Source: an uncultured Acidimicrobiales bacterium
GTDB taxonomy: Bacteria; Actinomycetota; Acidimicrobiia; Acidimicrobiales; SZUA-35
Reading direction: 5' to 3'
Assembly (NCBI GenBank): GCA_937925335.1
Contig: CALEWY010000051.1
Location: 1-50,039, forward strand
Length of the DNA: 50,039 bases
The position numbers and the translations under genes were made by a program. A model generated the notes under the pieces. It searched no databases and was not told where the DNA came from. It saw nothing but the letters and a program-made list of their open reading frames with translations. This document shows positions 32,401 through 41,650 of this stretch, piece after piece. Each line of letters begins with the position of its first letter. Within the stretch, counting starts at the first letter, position 1.

Positions 32401-35400
32401 CGCCGGGGGTGGTGGTGCCATCGGGGTTTGTGGTGTCGGGAGCGGTGCCTTGTGCGTCCGCTTCGTTGGTGTACGGGCCGACGGTTGCGGCGCCCGTGAG
32501 TTCGAAGACCCACGTCTCATTGAGATCGAGAAGGTCGTCGCCGTTCGTGTCGCCCGAGACGAGGTCGGTCACGGTGAGGGTGACATCGTCTGAGGGATCG
32601 GTTGTGGTTCCTGCGTCATCCACGACCTGGACGCCGGAGAGAGGAACGGTGCCGGTATTCGTCACCGTGTAGGTCCACGTGACGGGATCACCCGTTGGGA
32701 TGTACACACCGGGAGTGGTGTCGGCATCGACCGTGTTGGTCGTCTTCTCGACAGCGAGAGAAGGTGTCGAGCCGACATGGTTGGCAGGATCGTCGTCGGT
32801 CACGGTCACGCCGGGTGTGGTGGTGCCGTCAGGGTTCGTCGTAGCGGGAGCGTCGCCGGAGGCCTCGCCCACGTTGCGGTACGGACCGTCGACAGCGATG
32901 CCCGCGATCGTGAAGACCCAGGTTTCGCCAACGTCGAGCAGGTCGTCGCCATTTGCATCACCGGATACGAGATCGGCGACCGTGAGGGTGACATCGTCGC
33001 CAGGGGCCGGAGTGCCGGAGTCGTCGACCACGTTCACGTTGGCGAGAGCGATGTTGCCGCTGTTCGTGACCGTGAAGGTCCACTCGACCAGTGAGCCGGT
33101 CGGGATGATCGGACCGGGGGCGGTGTTGGCGTCGTCGCCGTTGACGGTCTTGACGACCGTGATTCCAGGGTCGGTACCGAACGAGTTGGCCGGGTCGTCG
33201 TCGGTGACGTCTGCGCCGGGAGCTGTCGACCCATCAGGGTTGATCGTGGCCGGTGCGGTGCCGGTGACGTCGCCGAGGTTTCGATAACCCTCATCGGCCT
33301 GCGTCCCGGTGATTTCGAAGACCCAGGTTTCCCCGAGGTCGAGCAGGTCGTCGCCATTGTCGTCGCCAGACACGAGGTCGGCGACCGTCAGCGTGACGTC
33401 GTCGGTTGCGTCGACCGGAGTGCCGGAGTCATCGACGACGGTGATGTCCGCCAGCGCAATGTTGCCGGTGTTCGTCACCGTGAACGTCCAGGTCACCGGG
33501 TCGCCCGTCGGCTGGTAGATGCCCGGGGCGGTGTTGGCATCGTCGCCGTTGACCGTCTTGACGATGGCGACACCGGGGTCGATGCCGTACGAGTTTGCGG
33601 GGTCGTCGTCGGTGACATCGACGCCGGGTGTGGTCGTGCCGTCGGGAGCGATCGACGGGGGAGTTGTGCCGGTCGCGTCTGCGGTGTTGAGGTATGGCCC
33701 GGTCGCTGCGGTGCCCGCCGATTCGAAGATCCACGTTTCGAGCAAGTCGAGCTCGCCGTCGCCGTCGTCATCGCCAGACACGAGGTCGGCGAGCAGCAGC
33801 GTGACGTCGTCGGTCGCGTCGGCCGGGGTGCCGGCGTCATCGACGATCGAAACATCGGTCAAGGACACGTTGCCGGTATTGGTGACGGTGTAGGTCCAGG
33901 TGACGGGACCGCCGGCCTCGACGAGCGCACCGGGTGCGGTATTGGCGTCTTGACCGTTGACGGTCTTCACCACGTCGATCCCTCCGGTTACACCGAAGGA
34001 GTTGGCGGGGTCGTCGTCGGACACGTTCACGCCCGGTGTGGTCGTGCCGTCGGGGTTCGTGGTGTCAGGAGCGGTTCCGCTGACATCAGCGATGTTCGTG
34101 TAGAGATCGACCGGCTGAATGCCCGAAGCCGTGAAGGTCCAGGTTTCGCCTGGGTTGAGCAGGGAATCACCATTGGCATCGCCGCTCACAAAGGCTGCGC
34201 TGATGTCATCGGCTGGCACGCCAGGTGTTCCTGCATCATCGGTGACGGTCACGCCGGAAAGCGGAACCGAGCCTGGGTTGGTGACTTCATACGTCCAAAC
34301 TTGAGCGTCGCCTGTTTGGATCAGCACACCGGGCGCAAGGTTGGCGTCTCGGTTGTTGACCCGCTTCACGATGACGATGGCCGGGTCCGAACCGAGGTAG
34401 TTCGATGCGTCGACGTCGGTGACTTCTTCGCCGGTCGTGGTCGATCCGTCGGCGTTCGTCGTCGGCGGAGCATCACCGGTGACGGTTGCAAGGTTTGTGT
34501 ACGGGCCAGCGGTTGCGCTGTCGTTGACCTCGAATGTCCACGTCTCCGTGACGTCCAGCAAACCGTTTCCGTTCGTGTCGCCGGTTGCCGCTGCAGCCGT
34601 GAGGGTGACGTCATCGGCGAGGTTCGCCGGTGTGCCGGCGTCATCGACGACGGTCACATCGGCCAACGGAATGTCGCCGGTGTTGGTGACAACGTAGGTC
34701 CACGTGACGGTGTCGCCGACCGGGATGACCGGGCCGGTAGGAGTGTCGGCATCGATGGTGTTCGTCGACTTCTCGATGTCGATCCCAGGAGCGATACCAA
34801 CGTGGTTTGCAGGGTTGTCTGCGGTGAACGGAGTGGCCACACCCGGCGCAGTGCCGGTCGCGGTGCCGATGTTGACGTAGGGACCGCTGGTGGCGGTGCC
34901 TGCGAGTTCGAACAACCACGTCTCGTTCGTGTCGAGTAGCCCGTCGTTGTTGTCATCGCCGCTCACGTAGCTGGCGGAGACGTCATCGCCGGTTGCGGCG
35001 GTGCCGTTGTCATCGCTGACAGCGACGTTGTCGAGCGCGATGTTGCCGGGGTTCGTGACTTCGTAGGTCCATCCGAGTGGATCGCCGACCGGAACGTAGA
35101 TGCCCGGCGCTGTGTCCGCGTCGGCACCGTTGACGAACTTGATGATGGTGATGCCGCCGTCTGATCCGAACACGTTGGCTGGATCGGAGTCCGTCACTTC
35201 GGGTTCACCGTTGGTGGGGTCGCCGGTGGCGGTCGCCCAGTTGGTGAACTGGCCGGAGGGCACGGTCGAGGTAATGGGCCCGAACAGCCACGTTTCGTCT
35301 GGATCGAGGCGGTTGTCTCCGTCGGTGTCGCCGCTCACGAGGTCAGCGATCGTCATGGTGACGTCGTCCGATGGGTCGCCGGCCGTTCCAGAATCGTCGA

Positions 35401-38400
35401 CGAGCTCGACGTTCTCCAGCGGGACCGTGCCGGGGTTAGTTACTGCGAAGGTGAAGTCGACCGATGCGCCGACCTCGACGAAGACGCCAGGGGTGGTGTC
35501 AGCATCGTCAGCTTCGACCTGCTTCTCGACGGCGATGTCCGGGTCGGAGAGCGGAGTCTCAACCTCGGCTGAGTCGCTCGCGGTGACCGGATCGCCAAGC
35601 AGGCCCTCGCCGTTGACGGTCGCGGTGTTGAGCAGGTCGTTGGTGATGTTCGACTGGGTACACGTCCAAGAAACGGACTGATTCGGGCTCAAAGCCGCCA
35701 AACCAGCTTCGGTGGCAGAGGTGCGGTCACAGTCGGAAACGGACGGATCGCTCACCTCGAGATCGACGAGGTTCTGCCAACCCGTGTTGGTGACCGTGAT
35801 GCGATACGTGGCGTTGTCATTGAACGGGACTTCGGTCGTCTTGACCCAGCCGCCAGCGCCAACTGCTGCGGTCGGATCACAGGTCGATCCGGTCGAGCAG
35901 ACCTCCTTGAGGATCTCGACGTCGGGAGGGCCGATCAAACCAAGGTCGAGCGTGAGGTTCGAGAATGCGTCCAGCGTCGGGTCGGGGAGACCGGCGACGT
36001 TTTCGCCGACGGGCTCCTCGCCGATCGGCACTTCGCCCGGACCCGGCGGAATGGCGCTGAGCGTCAATGTGCCGGTGGTGACACCATCGACAGGTTCGCT
36101 GCCGAGCGTGATGGCGTGCTGGTCGACGGACTCATTCTCGTCATCGATCTCGGCGCCGGCAATCGGGGTCACAACCCAACCCTCGAGAACGCCGCCAGCC
36201 TGAAAGGCCGATGCTGGGATGGTGATGATGTAGTCGCCGCTTCCGAGTTGATCGAAGAGGTAGCGACCGTTTGCGAGCACGGTCGTTGTGGTCGTGTCGA
36301 TCAGCGTTCCATCAGGGCGTCGCAGCTCGACTGGAACCCCATCGGGAACCGGCACGTCGATCGTTGGGTCGTAGGCTCCGTCGCCATCGGCGTCGACGAA
36401 GATGAAGTCACCAATGGAGTAGCTGGCGACTCGCACCGTCACGTTGTTCGAGCGGAGGAACTGCGCTGCCGGAAGCGAGGCGGAGTCGAGGCCGAAGCGG
36501 TTGGTGTAGATATCGCCGGGCTCGTTGTTGAGCGCCTGCAGACCGGTGTCGATGAACATTCCCTGACGGGGATCGCCGTCGATCTCGAGGTCGTAGTTGG
36601 ACACGAACTTGAAGGCTGTGACGTCGGCGAACGCGGCTGGGCAGGCACTCGATGCGGGACCAGAAACCTGCGTGAAGGTTCCCGAGACGGAGTCATAGGA
36701 GCACCACACGGTCGTGTTGGCCGCGGCGTCTGCATCGGGGTCGAGCGTGATCGTTTCGGGTGCGGTAATCGTGTAGGAGAACGTGCCAAGTTCGGGGTTG
36801 GGATCGGCTGCGGTGGGAACCGATCCGTCGAACCAGGTGACCGACGGCGGTCCAGTGAGCTCAAGGGTGCCGGCGAAGTCTGAAGCTGGGTCGCGGAAGT
36901 TCGGGTTCCCGAATGTTCCGTCGCCGTTGTAGGGGAGCACATCGATCAGCGTCGGCGCGCCGATCGTGAAGTTGGCCGAGTAGTTGCCAAAGCCCAGCGT
37001 GTATTGCTGATCGTCGTCGGTGTCGTCCAGCGTGAGGTCGACGGACTTCGAGACCTGGATTGACCCAACCTGCTCGAGCACGATCGTGTGATCATCCGAG
37101 CGCTGGCTCGGCGCACTCACCGTGTTGGTCGAGTTCATCACTGCAGCGTTCGTGACCGAGGTGCCGTTTGGTGCAAGCGGATCGGAGTCGGTGCAGTAGA
37201 CGATCGGATCGATCGGCGTGCTCACGGGGATGTCGCCGAGGTTCCAGATGAGGGTCGTCTCGCCTGGGCCGGGTGTGTCGAACAGGACCTGTCCAGCGAG
37301 GGTGCCGCCTTGGGCGGTCGTGCAGTCTGGGTTGTACGTGAGTTCTGGAGGCAAGACGTCGGTGACGGTGACGCCGGTGACGACCGCGGTTGGAGTGGCA
37401 GCCGAAGCGGTTGGCAACAGCTCCCAAACGATCTGACTACCGGCGAGTGTCGACCCGGTTTCACCGACGTTCGTCGGCGGGTTGAGCGTGTGCTTCTCGA
37501 GACGAATCTGCGCTCGAGTCAAGGTCAGGCGGTCGCCGTCACCATTGGTGGTCTCCGGTGCCGGACGGTAGTTACGGACGGTCCAGCCGGCCTGCCACTG
37601 ATCGGAGCGGACGGCGCCGAAGTTGGCGAGGACCGTCCCGGTCGGAATGAACTCGCCGTCATTTGGTCCACCGAAGAAGGTTTCGCGAGCTTCGAGCGGC
37701 ACGACGGTGCGGACCTGTTCTCCTTCGAGAAGACCTCGCGCCGGATCGACGGCTCGAACACGAACGACGTTGACCGCGTCAATACCGCCGGGGACGTTGT
37801 TGGGGTCGAGCTGCCAATCACTGGCAGGAACGTCAGAACATCGAGCGGCTCGTTGAGTGTCCCAGCTGCCGTCGTAGCGACCGGACGTCGGGTTGTAGTC
37901 GGGGACGCCGTCGCCGGTGCCGTCGAGTGGGTTGTCCGGCGAGTAGTCGATCGACGCGTATTCGACGATCCAGTTTCCAGGCCACGTTGGATCGTTGCTG
38001 CTGACCAAGCTGTAGCCGCCGACATAGGCATATCCGCCGTCGAACGAGTTGTTGGCGAGCACCATCGTGGAGTTGTCGAACGTGTCGCAAACCTGCGGGT
38101 CGGTCTGCGGGGAGGTGCCGTTGTTCGTGTACGGAATGAGCGAGTGGAACTGCTGACCTGGCTCGATTTCCCCATCACCCGAGTGCGATGAGCTTTGACC
38201 AGATCCGAGTGGGTTGTTGATGCCGCGGGCGTCGTTGACGCCGCCGCGGATGTACTTCGCCCATGAGCCGGCAACTCGAAGTTCGAACGTGGAGGGCCCG
38301 ATGATGTTGTTCGACCGTGTGCCGTCCTCCATCAGGGCGCCGTTGTAGCCAGGCTCAAATCCGTCGCCGTAGTTGGACGTACCGGACGGCGAGTCCGGAT

Positions 38401-39982
38401 CGAAGTCCGAGAGTTCGTTGCTGAGCTGGATCGCACCAACGCCGTTGTTTGGGTCGCCGTCTGCCGGGTCGATGACTCGGAACGGAACGAACACCATGAC
38501 TCGGTAGTAGGCAACGTAGAAGGGGCCGGCGGACAGATCGGTGCCACCAACGGTGGACGTTGGGTAGCGATCACCGGACATGTCGATGCCGTTCAGCGTC
38601 AACTCGTAGGGCGAGTCGAGATCGGCTGGATTGGCTCGGTTGTAGGCGCAGGTTCCGGAATCGATGACCTTCCGGCTGAGCGGCTGGCTTCCGCCCTGGT
38701 TCTCTCGCCCGTAGACGGTCTCGCCCCAACCGGTCGGGTTCGGGATGCACTGAATGAGATAGAACTCGAAGTTCGGAACCGGGGTGACTCCATCGGGGCC
38801 AACGGCAGTGATCAGGTCGTTGATCGTGATGGGTTGCTCGAGCTGCTCGACGCCGACGGCACGATCAGCGGAGATGCCGAAGGTGAAGTAGGTCTGATAG
38901 CCGGTGAGCTGCTCGCCGTTGATCGTGTAGGTCCGCACGTTCCGCTGCTTGAAGTTGTCCTTCTTCACGTCGAACGACGGGCGAGAGGACACGGTGAACT
39001 CGGGGAATGCCGAATCGAGTTCGTCGGGCACGGCGTTCTCCACACCGTTGTCGTCGAGTGAGTAGACGCGCTGGGTGACCTCGAAGGTCGATCCGTTTTC
39101 AGACTCGTTGCCCGGAATGATGGATGTCGTGAACGTGGTGGCCGCACCCTCGGCGATGTCGCCGAGGTTGCACAGGAGCGTGATCGATCCGTCGGAATTG
39201 TTCGTGATGCTCGAGAGCGGGTTCGAGCCGCCCGTCGGGAGCGAACAGATGGCCGGGATGCGCTCGAACTTCATCGACGCGCCGGGACCAGGAATGATCG
39301 TCTGCTCGTAGATCACGTTCTGTAGATCGGGTGCGCCTGGTTCGTAGTTGTCAGCGGTGACCGACACCGAGACGTTGAGTGGATCACTGCTTCGCACAAC
39401 GCCGTTGTCAGAGCCACAGTCCTCGCCGTCGATCTGTGCGTCGGTGGGTGAGGTACAGCCGCCGAACACGTCGAAGGGATTCGATCCGTCTTCTGAGCCG
39501 ACGGCGAAGAAGCCAACGCTCAGCTCGGGCCTTGGCCGGATGAGGCCATCGGCGACGAGGTCATCGGTTGGGCCGATCGTCAGGGTTGCGGTTTGGCCAG
39601 TCGTTTGATCGCCGATCGGAACGAAGGCGTTATCGGCGCCGGCGGCGCTCACGAGGTAGTTCTGGGGAGCGTCGGCTTCCACGCGGTAGTCGCCCGGTGG
39701 AAGCGCTTCGAACACGTATGAGCCATCGGCTGCCGTGACGACCGGGCCGGCGACGACCAAGCCGGTCGTGGTGTCACGGAGCTGCACGGTGACCCCATCG
39801 AGTGTCGGTTCGCCTGCGTCTCGGACGTCGTTTGCGTTCAGGTCTCGGTACATGACCCCTGAGACCGCTGGCGCAATGGCGGCCGCCACCGGCTCGTTCG
39901 GGATCGCGATCAACGACGCAATACCAAGAACCATGGCGATGAGGACTCGCATCGATGTGCGAGTTTCCGAAAGGCGACTCAT
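29429..39982 (-). CDS. Giant repetitive surface protein, likely sortase-anchored
   Basis: About 3517 residues from ATG 39982; an earlier in-frame start (40135) would add 51 basic residues before the signal peptide. Signal peptide (1-35, ending VAAA), SdrB-like domain (about 41-108, 'GVMYRDLNANDVRDAGEP'), a long unique part, a second SdrB-like domain (about 1188-1310, 'GDFIFVDADGDGAYD'), then DUF11/isopeptide-type domains. Residues 1480-3086 are twelve ~134-residue repeats ('VNGDDANTAPG', 'WTYTVTNTGN', 'SGDTNGDDLLD.NETW'), each with a D-x-[DN]-x-[DN]-x3-[DN]-x2-E loop fitting an EF-hand-like calcium site. A divergent 13th copy and two further DUF11 domains follow. The C-terminus IAFTG (3481-3485), hydrophobic stretch and RRRRF match a sortase sorting signal. 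Role: calcium-stiffened stalk or adhesin (inference). Confidence 0.9.
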   Translation of the reverse strand: MSRLSETRTSMRVLIAMVLGIASLIAIPNEPVAAAIAPAVSGVMYRDLNANDVRDAGEPTLDGVTVQLRDTTTGLVVAGPVVTAADGSYVFEALPPGDYRVEADAPQNYLVSAAGADNAFVPIGDQTTGQTATLTIGPTDDLVADGLIRPRPELSVGFFAVGSEDGSNPFDVFGGCTSPTDAQIDGEDCGSDNGVVRSSDPLNVSVSVTADNYEPGAPDLQNVIYEQTIIPGPGASMKFERIPAICSLPTGGSNPLSSITNNSDGSITLLCNLGDIAEGAATTFTTSIIPGNESENGSTFEVTQRVYSLDDNGVENAVPDELDSAFPEFTVSSRPSFDVKKDNFKQRNVRTYTINGEQLTGYQTYFTFGISADRAVGVEQLEQPITINDLITAVGPDGVTPVPNFEFYLIQCIPNPTGWGETVYGRENQGGSQPLSRKVIDSGTCAYNRANPADLDSPYELTLNGIDMSGDRYPTSTVGGTDLSAGPFYVAYYRVMVFVPFRVIDPADGDPNNGVGAIQLSNELSDFDPDSPSGTSNYGDGFEPGYNGALMEDGTRSNNIIGPSTFELRVAGSWAKYIRGGVNDARGINNPLGSGQSSSHSGDGEIEPGQQFHSLIPYTNNGTSPQTDPQVCDTFDNSTMVLANNSFDGGYAYVGGYSLVSSNDPTWPGNWIVEYASIDYSPDNPLDGTGDGVPDYNPTSGRYDGSWDTQRAARCSDVPASDWQLDPNNVPGGIDAVNVVRVRAVDPARGLLEGEQVRTVVPLEARETFFGGPNDGEFIPTGTVLANFGAVRSDQWQAGWTVRNYRPAPETTNGDGDRLTLTRAQIRLEKHTLNPPTNVGETGSTLAGSQIVWELLPTASAATPTAVVTGVTVTDVLPPELTYNPDCTTAQGGTLAGQVLFDTPGPGETTLIWNLGDIPVSTPIDPIVYCTDSDPLAPNGTSVTNAAVMNSTNTVSAPSQRSDDHTIVLEQVGSIQVSKSVDLTLDDTDDDQQYTLGFGNYSANFTIGAPTLIDVLPYNGDGTFGNPNFRDPASDFAGTLELTGPPSVTWFDGSVPTAADPNPELGTFSYTITAPETITLDPDADAAANTTVWCSYDSVSGTFTQVSGPASSACPAAFADVTAFKFVSNYDLEIDGDPRQGMFIDTGLQALNNEPGDIYTNRFGLDSASLPAAQFLRSNNVTVRVASYSIGDFIFVDADGDGAYDPTIDVPVPDGVPVELRRPDGTLIDTTTTTVLANGRYLFDQLGSGDYIITIPASAFQAGGVLEGWVVTPIAGAEIDDENESVDQHAITLGSEPVDGVTTGTLTLSAIPPGPGEVPIGEEPVGENVAGLPDPTLDAFSNLTLDLGLIGPPDVEILKEVCSTGSTCDPTAAVGAGGWVKTTEVPFNDNATYRITVTNTGWQNLVDLEVSDPSVSDCDRTSATEAGLAALSPNQSVSWTCTQSNITNDLLNTATVNGEGLLGDPVTASDSAEVETPLSDPDIAVEKQVEADDADTTPGVFVEVGASVDFTFAVTNPGTVPLENVELVDDSGTAGDPSDDVTMTIADLVSGDTDGDNRLDPDETWLFGPITSTVPSGQFTNWATATGDPTNGEPEVTDSDPANVFGSDGGITIIKFVNGADADTAPGIYVPVGDPLGWTYEVTNPGNIALDNVAVSDDNGTAATGDDVSASYVSGDDNNDGLLDTNETWLFELAGTATSGPYVNIGTATGTAPGVATPFTADNPANHVGIAPGIDIEKSTNTIDADTPTGPVIPVGDTVTWTYVVTNTGDIPLADVTVVDDAGTPANLADDVTLTAAAATGDTNGNGLLDVTETWTFEVNDSATAGPYTNLATVTGDAPPTTNADGSTTTGEEVTDVDASNYLGSDPAIVIVKRVNNRDANLAPGVLIQTGDAQVWTYEVTNPGSVPLSGVTVTDDAGTPGVPADDISAAFVSGDANGDSLLNPGETWTFTASGIQPVDLYTNIADVSGTAPDTTNPDGTTTPGVNVSDDDPANSFGVTGGIDVVKTVNGQDANTAPGALVEAGGPVTWTYTVTNTGNVSLTDVSIVDDAGTPADATDDVTLLLADLVSGDDDGDGELDLLETWIFESAGTAATGPYLNTADATGTTPPSIAPDGTTTPGVDVTDDDPANSYGIDPGVAIVKTVNGDDANTAPGIYQPTGDPVTWTFTVTNTGNIALADITVVDDSGTPVDATDDVTLTVADLVSGDDNGDDLLDLGETWVFEITGTQADEGYRNLGDVTGTAPATINPDGSTAPGADVTDDDPANSFGTDPGITVVKTVNGDDANTAPGPIIPTGSLVEWTFTVTNSGNIALANVNVVDDSGTPAPGDDVTLTVADLVSGDANGDDLLDVGETWVFTIAGIAVDGPYRNVGEASGDAPATTNPDGTTTPGVTVTDDDPANHVGSTPSLAVEKTTNTVDADTTPGVYIPTGDPVTWTYTVTNTGTVPLSGVQVVDDAGTTTDPSDDVTLTVTDLVSGDTNGDDLLDLNETWVFELTGAATVGPYTNEADAQGTAPDTTNPDGTTTPGVDVNAQDPSNYTGSTPEIAVEKLVNGEDADTTSTIVFVPANAPTTWTFVVTNPGSVPLADVTVVDDLGTSSDATDDVTLTVTDVVSGDTNGNGLLDIDETWTFTLTRNHVDGLFENNAEATGTAPDTTNPDGTTTPGVDVTDSNPAVSYGTDPEIAIEKFTNDVDADTAPGIYQPTGAPITWTYEVTNLGNIALNPVTVVDDAGTPADPSDDVTLTITDLVSGDTDGDTSLDTDETWIFEVTGTATVDQYTNNAVATGTSVPTSNTDGSTTPGVDVTDDDPSNHFGTEPSIAIVKTVNGDDANTAPGIDVQSGAAVVWEYTVTNTGNIAVGDVIVVDDMGTPADVTDDVTLTVLDLVSGDTNGDTLLDTGETWIFEVVGTATPGPYVNEAEATATAPETTNPDGSTTPGVEVTDDDVANHLGSDAGVEIVKTVNGDDANTAPGIFIADGDPIVWTYTVTNPGTVVLSDLALIDDAGTPADTSDDTTLTATDLVSGDTNGDELLDLDETWVFELTGTATTGPYENIADVTANAPDTIASDGSTVPGVQVTGDDPANHTGWTTGVEITKAVNGEDANTTPGPLVPIGDDVTWTYTVTNTGSTWLTDVTVSDDQGVTVTCPSSVLAPAGDTTGRDTIICTGGPEAAIAGQYTNVGTITGTPVVPNPAIDPVDFDPTDPTHTIPVTDPVSGDPITAPSADDPANHYGTGPAIEIVKQVCVDGTTCDIANDAHWADEGELATGAAATWRISVNNIGNIELSDVTVADPLVPSCARTIGDLAAGASSVYSCSEPVIGLLDEAFVNTASVTATDPTGDEVDDSDTATVTSPGSFTIDKRLASSAGSAARVGDLVEFELVVTNDGMRTLTDLVVTDTPPTQLKPVLEQLGGGVIEGGTVVWRLDDLAPGETVTIRYLMQVLAPGQLTNEVTVASDTQLVPEDDPSDNADTAVLTATPRTGTIAFTGAGTGRLLLVALSLIGGGLVLVGPIRRRRFADS
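30725..35545 (-). repeat. Twelve ~402-bp tandem coding repeats
   Basis: Twelve units of about 402 bp inside the giant surface protein gene. Every unit starts with a VEK/IVK-type strand and ends with a D-P-[AS]-N-[HSY]-x-G junction. All twelve contain the acidic D-x-[DN]-x-[DN] loop followed by ETW. Units differ enough to look old rather than newly amplified, but several share long blocks (for example VNGDDANTAPG in four). Confidence 0.85.
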
Positions 39983-40122
39983 CGTTATCTCGTCGGCCCC
40001 GACCCCCCAAAATTCACGGTGCTTTCGGTTTGTACCGATTGTGGTGACCGGCTGTTGCCCGCTCCTGCGTACGCGAGAGCCGGACTTGGGTGCTTGCGCG
40101 GGCCGAGGCCTAGTGTGCGCAG

Positions 40123-40920
40123 ATGGCAGCTTCACACCGGTTTGGCGACGTCGAGATCACGGTCGGCGATGACTTCGTTGCGACGATGGAGATCCAACGC
40201 CCACCGAACAACTTTTTCGATCTGGCGTTGATCGAGGCCCTCGCAGCGGGAATCGGGGCGATGGATGACGATCCGGCCTGTCGTGCAATCGTGCTGTGTT
40301 CAGACGGGAAGCACTTCTGCGCGGGCGCCAATTTCGGCGGTGGTGGTGACGAGGTCGGCGCCTCGCTCGATCCTTCTGCGCCGCCACGACACATCTACGA
40401 CGCGGCGTTTGATCTGTTCTCGACCCGCACGCCTGTGGTCGCCGCTGTCCAGGGTGCGGCGATCGGCGGAGGTTTGGGCGTGGCCTGCATGCCCGACTTC
40501 CGTTTCGCATCGCCAGAGGCTCGTTTCAGTGCCAACTTCGCTCGCTTGGGCTTTCATCACGGGTTCGGTCTCACGGTGACCTTGCCTCGTCTGGTCGGTG
40601 ACCAGCGAGCATTGGACATGCTGTACACCGGCCGCCGGTTGAAGGGCGAGGAAGCCGTGGAGATCGGACTCGTCGATCGCCTCGTTCCGGCCGACCAGCT
40701 TCGGGACGAAGCGCATGCGTTTGCCCGCGAAATCGCAACCTCAGCGCCCCTTGCCGTTCGATCGATTCGAGACACGATGCGAGCCGGATTGGCCGATCAG
40801 ATTCTTGTGGCGACCGATCGCGAGAAGGCCGAGCAGGATTGGCTTCGCAAGACCGAGGACTGGTCAGAAGGTGTCCGCTCGATGACCGAGCGCCGCCCTC
40901 CAGAATTCAAAGGCAAATAG
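40123..40920 (+). CDS. Enoyl-CoA hydratase/isomerase-family protein
   Basis: 265 residues, crotonase length. The oxyanion-hole segments are 'KHFCAGANFGGG' (about 64-75) and 'VQGAAIGGGLGVACMPDFRFAS' (about 109-130). At the position of the first catalytic Glu of rat mitochondrial hydratase, where the family has P-E-x3-G, this protein has 'NFARLGFHHG', with no Glu. At the second position 'ALDMLYTGRR' has Asp. The true reaction may be isomerisation, hydrolysis or another crotonase chemistry. It is divergent from the surface protein gene (140-bp gap) and convergent with the amidohydrolase gene. Confidence 0.85.
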   Translation: MAASHRFGDVEITVGDDFVATMEIQRPPNNFFDLALIEALAAGIGAMDDDPACRAIVLCSDGKHFCAGANFGGGGDEVGASLDPSAPPRHIYDAAFDLFSTRTPVVAAVQGAAIGGGLGVACMPDFRFASPEARFSANFARLGFHHGFGLTVTLPRLVGDQRALDMLYTGRRLKGEEAVEIGLVDRLVPADQLRDEAHAFAREIATSAPLAVRSIRDTMRAGLADQILVATDREKAEQDWLRKTEDWSEGVRSMTERRPPEFKGK

Positions 40921-40922
40921 CG

Positions 40923-40944
40923 ACGCACGCTATGCCGTGCGTTT
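40923..40944. terminator. Hairpin between convergent genes, likely terminator
   Basis: ACGCACG (40923-40929), loop CTATGC, CGTGCGT (40936-40942), followed by TT. It lies two bases past the crotonase stop and 32 bases before the amidohydrolase stop. The T-tract is short, so termination is likely but not proven. Confidence 0.45.
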
Positions 40945-40975
40945 CTGCGAACCGGGTGTGCGAACGTCGGCAGGG

Positions 40976-41650
40976 TTATGTGGGCAGCGCCTTGAACGCA
41001 GCCGTGATCTCGGCTGACGAACGCCTCGCTCCGGTTTGCAAGTACTCCATTGCGGCGAGTGCGGCGTCGTGCGCCGGCAGGCTCGAACCGGCCACACAGT
41101 CCTCGACCACGCGGCAGAAGTAGTCGTGCTGATGGGCATCGACAAACGTGTAGTGAACACACACATCTGTATGGCCACCGATCAAGATGAGTGTGTCGGC
41201 CTTCAGGCCCTTCAGCAGGATCTCGAACTCGGTTCCAAAGAAGCATGAGTAGCGACGCTTACGGATGAAGTAGTCGTCCGGCCGCATGCCGACTGCTGAT
41301 GAGACGGCCGTTCCAGGGTCACCTTCGAGTAAGTGAACACCCTCGGCTCCATCGAGTTCACGGCCGAAGTCGACCAGGTCGCGCCGGTGCGCTTCTTGGA
41401 AGAACACCACCGGAACGCTGGCTGATCGAGCTGCTTCGATCAAGGTTGGGGCGCCTTCCAGACGCTCGTCATAGTCATCCATAAACGGCATCGCCGGGGG
41501 AGCCGTATCGTCGGCGCTATGCCCCTCGCTTAATGGATCGTCGGGCGACGAGCCACCCTGGATGTCGATGACCACCAGCACCGGATTGCCCTCGATGATG
41601 GCTCGAGCGCTGCTCACTGCCGTGTCATCCGGCGAGTTTGAGCTACTCAT
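40976..41650 (-). CDS. Isochorismatase-family cysteine hydrolase (amidase)
   Basis: 224 residues from ATG 41650. The catalytic triad is complete: D29 in 'LVVIDIQGG', K131 in 'FIRKRRYSCFFGTE' and C164 in 'GGHTDVCVHYT'. Family members hydrolyse amides such as N-carbamoylsarcosine, nicotinamide or maleamate. Maleamate amidase (NicF) of nicotinate breakdown belongs here, and the NicX-like gene upstream makes a similar role attractive but unproven. It overlaps the MBL gene by 8 bases; the last gene of the cluster. Confidence 0.87.
   Translation of the reverse strand: MSSSNSPDDTAVSSARAIIEGNPVLVVIDIQGGSSPDDPLSEGHSADDTAPPAMPFMDDYDERLEGAPTLIEAARSASVPVVFFQEAHRRDLVDFGRELDGAEGVHLLEGDPGTAVSSAVGMRPDDYFIRKRRYSCFFGTEFEILLKGLKADTLILIGGHTDVCVHYTFVDAHQHDYFCRVVEDCVAGSSLPAHDAALAAMEYLQTGARRSSAEITAAFKALPT

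Noticed and set aside
30725-35545. Repeat array considered as a CRISPR or mobile array
   Set aside because: Units are ~402 bp, in frame throughout one long gene, and lack spacer structure.
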